This document shows, in pieces, positions 1 through 10,784 of a stretch of DNA of 64,000 nt. The stretch comes from Gambelia wislizenii (Eukaryota > Chordata > Lepidosauria > Squamata > Crotaphytidae). Position 1 is the first letter of the stretch. Every line of letters begins with the position of its first letter. The notes under the pieces were generated by a model. That model had not been told where the DNA came from. It made no database searches and saw only the letters and a program-made list of their open reading frames with translations. The translations under genes and the position numbers were made by a program. The DNA lies in the NCBI GenBank assembly GCA_030847615.1, contig JAUMIR010000002.1:240951809-241015808 (forward strand), read 5' to 3'.

Positions 1-1
1 T

Positions 2-118
2 AAAAACACAGAAATTCTGGACCAGGCCAACAACTATCATGTCAGAATCCACAGAGAAGCTATTGAAATCCACAGACACCTGGACAACTTCAATAGGAAA
101 GATATTTCCTTAAAATAA
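2..118 (+). pseudogene. C-terminal tail of a PLE polyprotein (fragment)
   Basis: About 38 codons open from the window edge to a TAA near 118. The segment REAIEIHRH..NFNRKD resembles the conserved stretch after the GIY-YIG domain of PLE proteins (reverse transcriptase plus endonuclease, used for retrotransposition). Neither catalytic domain is inside the window, so activity cannot be judged. Low sequence complexity is not the cause of the match, but it is short, so confidence is moderate. Confidence 0.55.
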
Positions 119-363
119 ACAAAATCTGGCTCTCAGTTTTGAAGAACAATAGAATCAAAACTCAACACTTACAAAAGAATTCCACCCAGGGACAGGGGGA
201 TTCCCAGCAGATAATGTCCCATCAACCAACCATTAGCCAAACAGACACTAACGAGCCTTGCATTTCTAAATCCAGAAACTAACCATTCAATTACACAAAT
301 TTACATATACTCCCCAACAGGGGGTCACAGCATATAAACTCCACATACACTCCTACCCAACCA

Positions 364-406
364 TTCTCTGAAGATGCCAGCCACAGATGCAGGCGAAATG
401 TCAGAA
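364..406 (+). ncRNA. Hammerhead-ribozyme-like motif in the PLE
   Basis: Read as RNA, the parts fall in hammerhead order. Stem I is TTCT (364-367) with AGAA (403-406). The core strand CTGAAGA (368-374) fits CUGANGA. One T (375) is followed by stem II, GCCAGC (376-381) with GCAGGC (389-394), five pairs and one A-A mismatch, closing the loop CACAGAT. GAAA (395-398) and a two-pair, loopless helix III (A398-T401, T399-G400) lead to C402, the expected cleavage position. Small hammerheads with a minimal helix III that act as dimers are known in PLEs. The extra T after the core and the T-G wobble are departures, so activity is unproven. Confidence 0.65.
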
Positions 407-492
407 AGAAACTATTCCAGAACACGGCCTCACAGCCCGGAAAAAACCCAAGGAAAATCTAAACATATATATGGATTACACTTTTAGGTGTA

Positions 493-660
493 CAGGTCGT
501 GCCCCCCCCATATCTGTGGAACCAATATCTGTGGTTTCTGTTAACCAAGGGACACAAAATAGAAGACACATGTCATAGAGTTGCACTGGAAAATGCCTAG
601 AGCAGTATCTTCTCTAGGAATCACAAGGGCCTCCAGTGCAACTCTATGGTATGTTTCTAC
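493..660. mobile_element. Tigger/mariner-like MITE fragment
   Basis: Starts after a TA with CAGGTCGTGCCCCCCCCATA and carries the phrase 'ccaatatctgtgg', like the other TA-flanked elements here. It also holds an imperfect hairpin: 'catagagttgcactgg' (577-592) pairs with 'ccagtgcaactctatgg' (631-647). The same internal hairpin type is in the copy at 58809-59132. No matching right terminus was found, so it is probably truncated. Confidence 0.5.
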
Positions 661-1099
661 AGGAAGTCTTTAATTTTAACAGGGCCAAAATTTTGGGGAA
701 AAAAATGAAAAACTATTTGCCCAAAATTGCCTTCTAGGGAATATGAGAAGTAGTTTTGACATGTTTTTTGTTCCCTCCTGGACCATTTTAGATGCAGTAG
801 AAGCCTTTTACAGTTCAGGAATTGAACTGAAAGTTGGATTCCAGGTCACTTCCTGTTCTAATAAAGTCCTTTCTTGGACCTAAAATGCCCCTAGGGACCC
901 CCAAACATAGCAAAATTGCCCTCATGCCCCCTATAAGGACGTTGGGAGCAAAAAATAAGATATTTTTCAGGTGATCGCCTCTATGGTGTCTCCTTGAGGG
1001 GTCCAATGCAGCGTTCTAACCCCTGGCAGTTGACCCCACTGCTTTATTTGATGATCTTGAGAGATCCTCAGAATAAAATCATTTTAATGAATCAAAAGA
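661..1099. other. Unassigned non-coding stretch
   Basis: No gene, RNA or clear repeat boundary recognised. A frame of 63 codons on the minus strand lacks any recognisable motif. Confidence 0.4.
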
Positions 1100-1101
1100 T
1101 A

Positions 1102-1341
1102 CAGTAGGATCTCTGTATCCACTGGGGATTGGTTCTGCTCCCCCCCCCCCCCGTGGATACCAAAAACCATTGAAAATTACGGGATTTCTAGTTTAAAATA
1201 CCATAGAGTTGCCTTGGAGACCTAGAAAATGGCTAGAGAGGACACATTTTCTAGGAAGACTCTATGGTAGATGTGCCGTTTTGTGTCTCATGGATAATTG
1301 AATCAGCGGATAACGAATCAGTGGATATGGGGGTCCTACTG
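1102..1341. mobile_element. TA-flanked Tigger-like MITE, copy A
   Basis: A 240-bp element with inverted termini (CAGTAGGATCTCTGTATCCAC at the left, the reverse complement of a near match at the right) flanked by TA on both sides, the target duplication of Tc1/mariner-pogo elements. Internal sequence closely matches 21827-22065. No transposase is encoded, so it is non-autonomous. Confidence 0.8.
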
Positions 1342-1343
1342 TA

Positions 1344-3196
1344 CTACAGTTTTACTAAACATACTATCAATTAAACAGTAATCCACATCAGTATGCAGAC
1401 ATTCATATGTTGTAGAAGACGAGGAAGAAATCTAGCACAATAAATTGTAAATGCCCACAAAATGGAGAAATCTCTTACAACTGGTTTTGGGTTCTCATGG
1501 CAAATCATGGAAAAGTTACTTTCTTGGACTATACCTCTAGGAATGCCCCCCACTAGAATAGCCAGTGGTCATGCTGGCCAGGAGATTTTTGAGAGTTGTA
1601 GTCCAACACAATCCTGTCCCCACCCCCAAAGTACTGCTCTATCAGCAATGGCCAGTTTTCTCAGAAATGAGAGAAAGCGCTGAAAGCTAAAGGAGAAAAT
1701 CTGTGTATGGTTCTGGGCTATTAGCTGCTAAAAAGAAATTAAGATTCATTTGATCATGAGTTAGTCATGGGTGGTGCTTGTCACTGATTCTGCCTTGTGA
1801 TTAAATGCTATGTGAGACTGGCTAATAAAACCAAGCCAGACCCAATGGTCTACCCAGCCCAATACTGATACAGTTCAACCACCATGCTCCAGAGTGGATC
1901 TAGATGAGAGGAAATACTGCATGGGGATGCACATTACTGGCAATTCGCAGCACTTCTCTTTTGTCTCCATAATTTTCTGGCATCAAAAACTGTCTGTGAA
2001 GCTATTTGTGTTGAGGTTCAGATGGAGCCATGCCATGAATCAAGATGGCAACCGCGAGTATGGGGTGTTATTATTCCCCCAATGTTATCATCACTGTGCA
2101 GTCTTTTAAAAAACTTTTATTGTAAACAGGCGGAAGAAAGACCTTCCGCTTGTAAAAAAAAATAGTTTTTTTCACCCTAGCGTGGCAAAAATGTCCACAC
2201 TCGCTCATCTGGAATGCCAAAACGGCACTTCCAGACTCTACTGCTGGAAAGCCCACCCCCACTTGCATGACAGACCAATCAAATAACTTCTGCCTTTGTC
2301 AAGAATGCGCAGTGCTGCAAATTGTTTTTTTCAAATGACTGGTAACGTGCATCTCTCTGCAGTATTTAAAAAACTTCGCAGAAAACCGCAGTCTCTTGTT
2401 GCACAGTATACAGCATTTTTTGTCCCCCCCTCCAAATATTGTGAATCTCCTGCTCAGCTCCACTGGGCACAAGGTATTCTCAGCAAATTCTATGAAAATT
2501 ATTTTCACTGTCTAGACAACCCCATGGTTTAGGCCCATCAGGCCCACATGCTCTCCTCTCCAGATCATGCCCTTCCTGGCTTGTATTGGTAATCACAGTT
2601 TGCCATGAAGTCCAGGCTGGGCACACTGCCAAAGAGTTACTCCAAACAAGGATAAAAAAATGATGATTTGAAGCAGATACCATTGTTTGGCCAATTGAGA
2701 TGTCATGAGGGAAGCAGCGAGTGTATCAATCAACTTCCCCAATGTACCCAAATTCGTCTCTATGTGAACTGAACCTTAACGAGCAGTGGCTGCCCAAGAT
2801 CTCAAACTGGATTCTTTCCCAACTTCACTTACTCAAGCACCATTCACTGGAGACACCATAGAGTAAAGCAGAACTGGGGAACTATCTGTGGCATTACTAA
2901 GGCTGGTGTCACTCCTCCCTCTGACGGAATCACCTGGTGTGGTTTGGCCTCTCAGCACCCCCTTGTGTCACCACTGGGAACTATTTCATAGCGGAGGACT
3001 AAATTTCCCCCTCTCCCATCACAGCCTTCTGCAGGCCAGATAACATCAGGGAGCAGAAGGAGGACAATACTGTCAGTGGTGCATCCATGTCCCATGATGC
3101 CACTGAATTTTCCAGCAGAAATGTCAGGTGGGGCTTTTCTACTGGGCACCCTGGTGGAGAACTAGGCTACACTCCCCCTCCCCTTTCCCTGTATAG
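1344..3196. other. Unassigned non-coding stretch
   Basis: No gene recognised. Small points: a short hairpin 'gcggaag..cttccgc' near 2130-2152, and a fragment near 1565-1610 resembling the 'gttgtagtccaaca' foldback family. Short frames here (60-78 codons) look like chance. Confidence 0.4.
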
Positions 3197-3432
3197 CAGC
3201 GGTTCTCAACCTGTGGGTTCCCAGATTTTGTTGGACTACGGTTCCCAGGAGCCCTCTGATGTCTCACCTTGACAGCCAGGTGGACTTCCTAGTCATTAGT
3301 GAGGCTGTGAGTTCAATCCTACAGCCTCCCTAATGACTGGGAGGACCACCTGACTGTCAAGGTGAGCCCTCAGAGGGCTCCTGGGAACTGTAGTACAACA
3401 ACATCTGGGGATCCACAGGTTGAGAACCACTG
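3197..3432. mobile_element. Foldback hAT-like element with 8-bp duplication
   Basis: Begins CAGCGGTTCTCAACCTGTGG and ends with the inverted CCACAGGTTGAGAACCACTG, termini typical of hAT-superfamily elements. It is flanked by CTGTATAG (3189-3196) and CTGTACAG (3433-3440), an 8-bp target duplication with one change, as hAT elements make. Almost the whole 236 bp folds back on itself, with arms of roughly 100 bp. It has no coding capacity. Confidence 0.8.
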
Positions 3433-3559
3433 CTGTACAGGGAAGGAAGGATGAAACACTCTTCATTAAAATCTCCAAGAGCCTCCTGGAAACACCCAAA
3501 GCACTTCCTGGAAGGTGCTACCAGCTAAGAGCTGGAAAAGAAGTCCCCACCGTCTCTGG

Positions 3560-3793
3560 TCCGTGAACAGATTCCACCTAAACATCGGGAAGAACTTCTT
3601 TATTGTAAGAGCTGTTTGGCAGCAGAATGAATTGTCTTAAAGGGTAGTGGACTCTGCTTCTTTGCAGGTCTTTAAATAGAGGTTGGATGGGCATCTTTCA
3701 GGTGTGTTTTAGTTGTCTACTCCTACAGGGCAGGGGTGGGACTAGATGGCCCTTGTGGCCCCTTCCAGCTCTTAGATTCTGTGATTCTAACAG
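3560..3793 (+). mobile_element. CR1 LINE, 3' end
   Basis: Reads through the end of CR1 ORF2 ('agattccacctaaacatcgggaagaa' region) into the 3' tail ('tagatggccc..ccttccagctct') and ends in the short terminal motif 'attctgtgattct' characteristic of CR1. Heavily 5'-truncated and decayed. Confidence 0.85.
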
Positions 3794-4928
3794 AAAGAAC
3801 AGGTGCAGTCTCCCAAATGCTTGGGGGCAAGGCTTCAGGAGAGGGCAGGGGAGGCCATGGATGAGGGATGTAAAGAAAACTAATACATTTTCATATCCTT
3901 GACAAGAAAACCATGGTAGTACAATAGGAGACAAAAGGACTGCTATTTTACCTAGACACTCCACTGAGAGGGCCATGGCGGGGGGGGGGGATATGGAGAT
4001 ATGTCAATAGCTGCAGGATTTTCTGTCATTGAGCAAGAGGAAAAAGAGAAGTCCTTTTTTGTTGTTGTTTTCCTATTTTTGGTAGTTTTTGGCAGAAAAT
4101 ATTCTATGCAAAAAATAATATTTTCCAGGTTTTTAAAAAAGTTGTTTTTGCATAGAGAACTTTTTCACAGAAAAATGTGGAAAATGTAACAAAACAAAAA
4201 AACCACAAACCCATCCTCTCATAATCTCACCCAACAGGGAGAACATTTTGAAAGTTTTCATTCTCATGAAGTGAAGATTCACATACCTCACGTGGATACT
4301 CTGTGGACCAAACTAAGCCAGTGGGCTAGAGTCCCCCCACCCCGTCCCAGACTAAAGACTGTATAGTTGAAGCCTATGCTGAATTACAAGGCTCTGGGCC
4401 CTTTTTCTTGGCTGCCACTTTTCAAAAAGCACCTCTATAACAACAGCAACAAAGCTGCTTACAATAACATTGCAATTGCATAGTTTTGTAGAAATATCAT
4501 TTTTGTACTGAACATAAGGTAGCCAAGTTGAAAACTGGAGAGAGCTCCTGTCCCTTCAATGGGTGTGTAGAAGAGGGAATGTCAATAGCTCATCATGCAA
4601 CCAGGTAACAAGCCACACCTGCTGAAATTCTTTCTTTTGCACAGCCATTAAAGGGACAGGAACCCTCTCTAGTTTTCACTCTGGCAACCTTATGTGAACA
4701 TGCCATTTTAGTACTGTTGAATATCCCCAGTCACCAGCAAACCCAAGTAGGAAAACAACAACCTGTTGCCTAAGTGTGGCCCTAAGGGGCTGGAGCAGTG
4801 GAGGGGGAAAGGTTAACTGAGGTCAACTGCATGGGTCACACATGCATATACGCAGCTTGTGATTTGGCACTCAGTTACTCCAAGAAGAATGAGCAAACAG
4901 CTTCCCTTTAAAAGACGGCAGATGATAT
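3794..4928. other. Unassigned non-coding stretch
   Basis: No gene recognised. Holds a G run (3979-3989) and a T-rich patch (4040-4150). Confidence 0.4.
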
Positions 4929-5310
4929 GAATCATAGAATCATAGAGTTGGAAGAGACCTCAAGGGCCATCTAGTCCAACCCCCTGCCATGCAGGAATAC
5001 GCAATCAAATCATTCCCGACAGATGGATATCCAGCCTCTGTTTAAAAACCTCCAAAGGTGGAGACTCCACCACACTTTGAGGCAGTGTATTCCACTTCCA
5101 AACAGCTCTTACTGTCAGAAAGTTCTTCCTAATGTTTAGGTGGAATCTCTTTTCCTGTAGTTTGAACCCATTGCTCCGTGTCCTAGTCTTTGGAGCAGCA
5201 GAAAACAAGCTTGCGCCATCCTCAGTCTGACATCCCTTCAAATATTTAAACATGGCCATCATGTTCTCTCTCAACCTTCTCTTCTCCAGACTAAAAGCCC
5301 TTTTTGTAGT
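4929..5310 (-). mobile_element. CR1 LINE, 3' end
   Basis: Minus-strand CR1. The 3' terminus is the tandem 'gaatcatagaatcatagag' at 4929, and the frame from about 5300 to 5005 encodes the ORF2 C-terminus (LEKRRLRENMMAMFKYLKG, then RFHLNIRKNFLTVRAVWKWN, then LEVFKQRLDIHLSGMI). That frame is open for about 100 codons, so this copy is not very old. There is no reverse transcriptase domain in this fragment. Confidence 0.9.
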
Positions 5311-5719
5311 GTTTGATCTTGATGACCACAAATTCACCCCAGTTCACCCCAAGGGGGAACATGAAAGTGTTAAAATGGACATGCTGCCATACACAGACCA
5401 TGAAGAAAAGCAGTAAAAGCAAGGAAGGGGAAGAGAAAAATAATATTCTCTTTCTCCCATCGAACTGTAACTCAGGACCAGTCACATGAAACCGACTGGC
5501 ACTCGGTTCAAGATGACAAGAGAAAGCCTTTCATCACAAAACACGCATTTAAAGTACATGACGTAAGCTTGCTACTCCTGCATTTCTTTGAGCTTAAAAC
5601 AGTTTAAACTTATGAAATGACTTCAAACTTCAGCTCATTGATCAGTGGGGCTGTGTGCACAGGGCACACTTGTTTGATTTCTGAGAGTTTTTTGGGGTGC
5701 TGAAATGGGGAATGAAATG
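5311..5719. other. Unassigned non-coding stretch
   Basis: No gene or repeat recognised. Confidence 0.4.

Positions 5720-5764
<45 letters not shown>
5720..5764. repeat. (GT)n(GA)n microsatellite
   Basis: About 12 GT units followed directly by about 10 GA units; it abuts the left end of the inverted-terminus element at 5764. Confidence 0.95.
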
Positions 5765-6325
5765 GAGATTTTCAGATGGGGCTTATACTGTGGGGCAGGA
5801 ATGAAACAGGGTCGAGAAAGGGGCTGTCGTTCAGACGGGTTCGACACCTTCCATCCTGCTCCTGAGATATTATTCTATTCACAATGAAACATCGTGAATA
5901 GAACACCCCTTCTGTGCCTGTCACGGAATCAGGGATGTGGGAAACCAATCCCTGTCCCTGTTCTGCGATGACAGGCACTTCCAGCCACCAACGGGACAGC
6001 TAGGTAAGTACCACCCTTCTCCTCCTCCCCGGGTTCCTTTTTTTATTTTTTATCATTTTATTTCTGTCTTTGACAGCTGGGGGGGTTACTTTGAATTTCC
6101 CTCCTGCTCGTTCTCTCTCGAGAACGAGCGAGATTTCCCCCGGGCCATTCTTAAAGGCAACTTTACGCAGGCTGCATTTACGGCTGGCCGGCAAGGAGTG
6201 CAGGAGCCTGTTCCTGCAGTGGAATGGAGGTAAATGTATGAACATTTACCTCCATTCCGTTGCAGGAACGGGAGAGGAGGTGGCGGGGCAGTAACGGGGC
6301 ATTTTGACCCCATCTGAAAATCTCC
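5764..6325. mobile_element. 562-bp element with 18-bp perfect inverted termini
   Basis: GGAGATTTTCAGATGGGG (5764-5781) is matched by its exact reverse complement at 6308-6325. The interior folds heavily: 'gtgcctgtca' near 5914 with 'tgacaggcac' near 5970; CTCGTTCTC/GAGAACGAG (6107-6128); and a long hairpin at about 6208-6268, where 'aatggaggtaaatgt' meets 'acatttacctccatt'. No transposase or clear target duplication is visible; the left end lies in a microsatellite. Family unknown; a non-autonomous DNA transposon is the likeliest class. Confidence 0.6.
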
Positions 6326-7313
6326 ATAGCCTTCCCTTTCAACAATGGGTGGTTACATTTGTTTGCTTGCTTTCCCTAAAATAAAAAACAAACAGGCCAC
6401 TGCTTTTGTTTTCAAATGTGCAAGATGGAAGATCATTTAAAATTTCTTAACAACTGTGATGCAATAATGGTAATAAGCAAGTTTATTTAAATGCAATTGA
6501 TCAATCCATTAACAGGCAGATGACTGAAATATTTTTGTCTCTTTGGCTGAAAGCCCTGATTGCTACAGTATACTGGGAAGGCCTGGGGCATACCTCCTTT
6601 TTAAAAGGCCTGGATTTATACTCCCAAGAACTTATCTGTCACTGGCTATTAATTATGTTTGCTTGGAGTGCAACTTTCACAGTCTGAGGCTGAGGACAAA
6701 CATCAGGACAGCCATCACTTCCTGCCCTGCTTATGAGCCTCCCTGGGCTTTATGAATGGCAACCACCGGAGACAGAGCACTTTGGAGAGATGGATGTTTG
6801 ATATGACCCAGCTGCACAGTATTTTGTTTTTAAATAATGCATTTACTGGACATTTTTTCTCCAAGGGAGATTGACTCCACAAAAGCTTTTAGGAATTTCC
6901 CACTGTTTGGAGAACGGATAGAAAAACAGGAGGGTGGTGTATGTGTTTCACAACTGTTTTAAGAATGCCCCAACACAGAGACAGATAATAAAGATACTCA
7001 CTTTTGCAAACAACACCAAAATAATATAAAATCCAACCCATCCTTGCAGGGGAGGATGGTGACAGGGGAGGGAGTTTGCAAGGTCAGCTCATGGAGGGGA
7101 GAGGCTCAAAGAAGAGGACTGTCTCTGCAATCGGCAGGGTGCCAGGAAAGGTGACTTTGGAAACAGTTATTGATCCCTTTGCAGTGCTGGCCGCTGTCAA
7201 AATCACCTCCCCGAAGAACAAGGAAGGGTGATGTTGCAAGGACTAATTATGGAACAAGGGCTAGTTGTTGCCCTACTGCTACTGCTAAGCAATGGATTAA
7301 GCTTCCCCAAGCT
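6326..7313. other. Unassigned non-coding stretch
   Basis: No gene or clear repeat recognised. Confidence 0.4.
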
Positions 7314-7538
7314 GGGCTGCATCTGCACTATAGAAATAATCCAGTTTGACACTGCTTTAACTGCCATGGCTCAATGCTATGGAATCATGGGATTTGTAGT
7401 TTGTTGTGGCACCAGAGCTCTTGGACAGAGAAGGCTAAATAGCTCACAAAACTACAAATCCCAGAATTCCATAGCATTGACCCATGGCAGTTAAAGCAGT
7501 GTCAAAACTAGATTATATCTGCAGTGCAGATGCATCCC
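7314..7538. mobile_element. Palindromic MITE (family M), copy 1
   Basis: Inverted termini GGGCTGCATCTGCACT and AGTGCAGATGCATCCC (one mismatch). The two halves mirror each other: 'actgccatggctcaatgctatggaat' on the left and its complement on the right, with 'gggatttgtagtttg' against 'caaaactacaaatccc'. The family recurs at 10411, 35120, 46905, 58361 and 63616. No coding capacity. Confidence 0.8.
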
Positions 7539-7850
7539 TGGTCAGGTATTGTACAGAACACAAGACAGCCTGCAAGGTTTGTTACCAACAGACAAGAGAA
7601 GGATGATGAAAGACTAAGCAGATACAGCCCAAGGCACTTTGGTATCTGTGGCAGTGAATCCACCAAATGGCGCCCCCCCCTCCAATCAAATGGGTACACT
7701 ACTGCGCAACAGCTCCCATTAGTTTCCAGGAAGCTCATGCAGGATTACTTCCTGGTGGATTTTGCTCCTTGAGTCAGACCTAGGGATGCAGCAGAAATTT
7801 CTCAGGTCCACCTTTTGGTAGAAACTTCCAAAATCTGGACCTGCCAAATC
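7539..7850. other. Unassigned non-coding stretch
   Basis: No gene or repeat recognised. Confidence 0.4.
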
Positions 7851-7872
7851 TATAAATGAACTCAAACACACA

Positions 7873-8077
7873 TCCTTCTAGGTCTAGTGGGGCTCCTCCT
7901 CTGATAGATAAATGTTTATTTGGAACTGCATTTTTAAAATGCACCTAACATGTAATTTTACCTAATTTTATCCTATTTTACTTTGCTATGGTTTTAAATG
8001 TATAAATGTTTGTAATTGTACTTATAATTGGTTTTTACATACTGGTCTATGACCGCAATAAATATTTACTTACTTAT
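7873..8077 (+). mobile_element. 5'-truncated LINE insertion with 22-bp target duplication
   Basis: A 205-bp insert lies between two identical 22-bp copies of the 'tataaatgaactcaaacac' target (7851-7872 and 8078-8099). It ends in 'gcaataaatatttacttact', the AT-rich 3' terminus common in non-LTR retrotransposons. The long duplication indicates target-primed reverse transcription. Too short to name the family; L2-like is plausible. Confidence 0.8.
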
Positions 8078-8099
8078 TATAAATGAACTCAAACACACA

Positions 8100-9277
8100 G
8101 CCAAACCCCAAACTTAACAGAATTTTTATATCTCAGTTCACAACACACAGGATGTGGACAAGACTGCATATATTGAGGGGGGGATGCACAGAAATGCATC
8201 TTTATCAAGGGACAAACACTTTAAAAAAATGTGCAGGTGAGGAAAAGTGCAAAAAATGCACCCATCAGCAAAAATATGCACAAATTCTCATGTGAACCAT
8301 TATTTTAAAAAATAATATAATTTTTTGGTCTCATTTGCAGACTGATGCAAATGTGAGCTAAAACAAATTTGCACATGGGAAAATGAGACATTTGATGAAA
8401 CCAAAATTGGTAAACTGAAACCACCTCTTGGCAGACTTGCACCCCTCTCTGCTGCCCCAAGTTTGCTGCCTGAGGTTTTGCTTCATGTTAATACTGTCTC
8501 TGTGGAGAAGATGAGGACAAAATGACATATAAATAGTACAGAAGAGCAATGTGACATGGGGAAGTCAGGGAAAGCAGGCCAAGAAAGTTCTAGAAAGGCC
8601 TGGTTAAGGAGGTAGATCAAGAGGGGATGCAGAAGGAGAGAAGCATCTTGTGGAACTGAATGGGAAACAGAGGGTCAGAGTGGCTAAAAGCTTTGAAAGA
8701 GGAATGTGGACCAGACTGGTCATCTGAATGCCACTATCATTAGAGAAGGCCGCAGACCATTTCTCACATCTATGATATCACGTACACCTATTTTGGCTAC
8801 AAGCCCTCTCTTTCTTTCTCTGCTTACCTGGGATGACTTCTAGATAGAGATGTATAGGACCGCACTCTTAAAATATTTCTTCCCTCCGAAAGAAAAAAAC
8901 CGCTTATATAAATCCCATACTCATGCCTTTTTCACTCTCTCCCCAGAATCATAACTCAGTTGCTACATTACTTCATAGGTAACATTACAGGTACACACAT
9001 GACCACAGAAACAAGATAATGTGTATTACTAAATCATTATGATTAATTTTTAAGCTATGTATTTTCCAGGAATGTCACTTGAAATAAATCCAGTCGTCTC
9101 CTGTATTACATGAAACTCTGCCTGCCTGGAAACTTTGAGGGAAAATGTTTCCAGGAAAACATCTTGTAACACCTCTTGTAAAATAGGCTTTCATGTTGTG
9201 AAACTGGGCATGAGCAAGTTGGAAGTGGGGTGCATAAAGGATTATGAAGATGAGCTTGCCAACAGCATGGGATGAAC
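8100..9277. other. Unassigned non-coding stretch
   Basis: No gene or clear repeat recognised. Confidence 0.4.
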
Positions 9278-9456
9278 AAGCCCTGCTGAATCAGACTATA
9301 GGCTCTGCTAGCTCAGCATTCTGTTACCAGTGACCAACCAGATCCCTCTGGGAAGGCCACAAGCAGGACCTAAGCACAACAGCAGCCACCTGTGTGAGTT
9401 CCCCAGCAACTGGTATTCAGAAGCATGCACTAGCTCTGAATGTGAAGGCGGGTAAA
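9278..9456 (+). repeat. Interspersed repeat of reptile type
   Basis: The run 'ctgctgaatcagactatagg', followed by 'gaccaaccagatccctctggg', 'cacaagcaggacc' and 'caactggtattcag', matches from memory a dispersed repeat common in squamate genomes, probably of LINE origin. No boundaries or duplication could be fixed. Confidence 0.5.
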
Positions 9457-10204
9457 GTGTGGCCCTGGGATGGTTTTTCTGCCCCCCAGAGCCTTCCAGG
9501 GAACATAAATAGCAGGTATGGACATTGCGGGAGGCAATCTTGCCATGTTCCTGGACTCCTTGGCCCATTTCAGTGGACTTCTGGGTCACCTAAAAACAAC
9601 AACAACACATCCCTCCTTTCACAGGTCTAAAATGGTTGGGGCAGGCAGGGTAGGGACAGGGTATAATCACCTCCCCAGGCCCTACAGTGTGTTGGGAGGC
9701 ATTGGATTGAATTATTTTATGGGAGGTGTCAACAGAGAGGGATGTTGTCCTCCAAGATCTCCTGGAGGGGCAAAGCATCCCCCTATAACCACTGAGAGGC
9801 ACCAATCCTGACATAAACCAATTAAAGCAGTTGGGTGGGCAAGGAAGGAAAGTATTCTGAGACTGTTGTTTGTGTACGTGAAGGATTTTCATTGGGTCTT
9901 TAGCAGAATGTTCACTCTTTATGAACATCTATTTGCCCATCCAAGTCATCATGTCCGCAGGAACTGGGAACCTAAGGCTTTACAAATGTTGTTGGACTCC
10001 CAACTTGCATCAGTCCAGGCCTAGCTAGCATGGAAGCTACAGTCTAACATAAACTGGAGCTTGCCAGATTTGAGAAGACTCCACTAGAAGGTGACAACAC
10101 TTATCTTCTTGCTCAGTGAGTGGCAGGTGCAGCTGGACATCACTTCCTCCATGGTTCAAAACACAGCTGCATACCTTCAGCAAGATTGGCTGGGGGAAGT
10201 AAGT
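9457..10204. other. Unassigned non-coding stretch
   Basis: No gene recognised; the frames on either strand (up to 112 codons) show no known motif. Confidence 0.35.
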
Positions 10205-10310
10205 TCCTAAACCAAGGATGGGATATTTGTGGTCTTCCAGATGTTCCGAGACTGCAACCCTCATCATCCCTCACCACGGACTATGCCAGCTAGGGCTGAC
10301 GTTAGTTTTA
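10205..10310. repeat. Foldback-family fragment ('ggccttccagatgtt' type)
   Basis: Contains 'gtggtcttccagatgttccg' and 'gactgcaaccctcatcatcc', the hallmark phrases of a small dispersed foldback repeat seen repeatedly in this window (17455, 26405, 31133, 44925, 47510, 49010, 49345, 51880, 61140). Confidence 0.55.
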
Positions 10311-10410
10311 CAACATCTCTATTTCTTCTTTCCACTGTTTCAGTTCTAAGCTGGTACCTGTCTTCAGTAATGGACTAGATATGGGTGTAGAAACTGAAGG
10401 TTAATCTATA

Positions 10411-10630
10411 GTGTATCCACACTGTAGAATTACTGCAGTTTGATATCACTTTAACTGTCGCAGCTCCATCCTACAGAATCCTGGGATTTGTAGTTTGGTG
10501 AGACACCAGCAGTCTTTGGAAGAGAAGGCTAAAGACCTCATAAAACTACAAATCCAAAGATTCCATCAGATGGCGCCAAGGCATTTAAAGATGTGTGAAG
10601 CTGCTATAACCCTGCAATGTGGATAGACCC
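10411..10630. mobile_element. Palindromic MITE (family M), copy 2
   Basis: Left 'gtatccacactgtagaatta' mirrors right 'ctgcaatgtggatagaccc'. The core shares 'cctgggatttgtagtttggt' and 'ctacaaatccaaagattcca' with the other family M copies. Confidence 0.75.
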
Positions 10631-10784
10631 CTAGTCAGTTGAAAGGCAGATCCAGAAACAGGGATTCAGCCTCTGTTGGATGGGGTAACACTCCGTTTGA
10701 AGACTTGGTACTTTAGCTATAATGGATGTACTTTGTACAACGAAGGCTAGTATACCAACAAGCATCCATTCCTGGAAATGTCTG

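Larger units (their letters stand above)
1..462 (+). mobile_element. Penelope-like element (PLE), 3' end
   Basis: A 5'-truncated retroelement entering from the left edge. Frame 2 from base 2 encodes a short C-terminal peptide that ends in a stop near 118; it contains REAIEIHRHLDNFNRKD, the type of segment that follows the GIY-YIG endonuclease in Penelope-like retroelements. About 245 bases of non-coding sequence follow, then a hammerhead-like fold (364-406) and a terminal block. The fold and terminal block recur at 39411-39498 and, as an inverted pair, at 54548-54768, which shows a dispersed family. PLE assignment is inferred from the peptide and the hammerhead motif. Confidence 0.7.
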
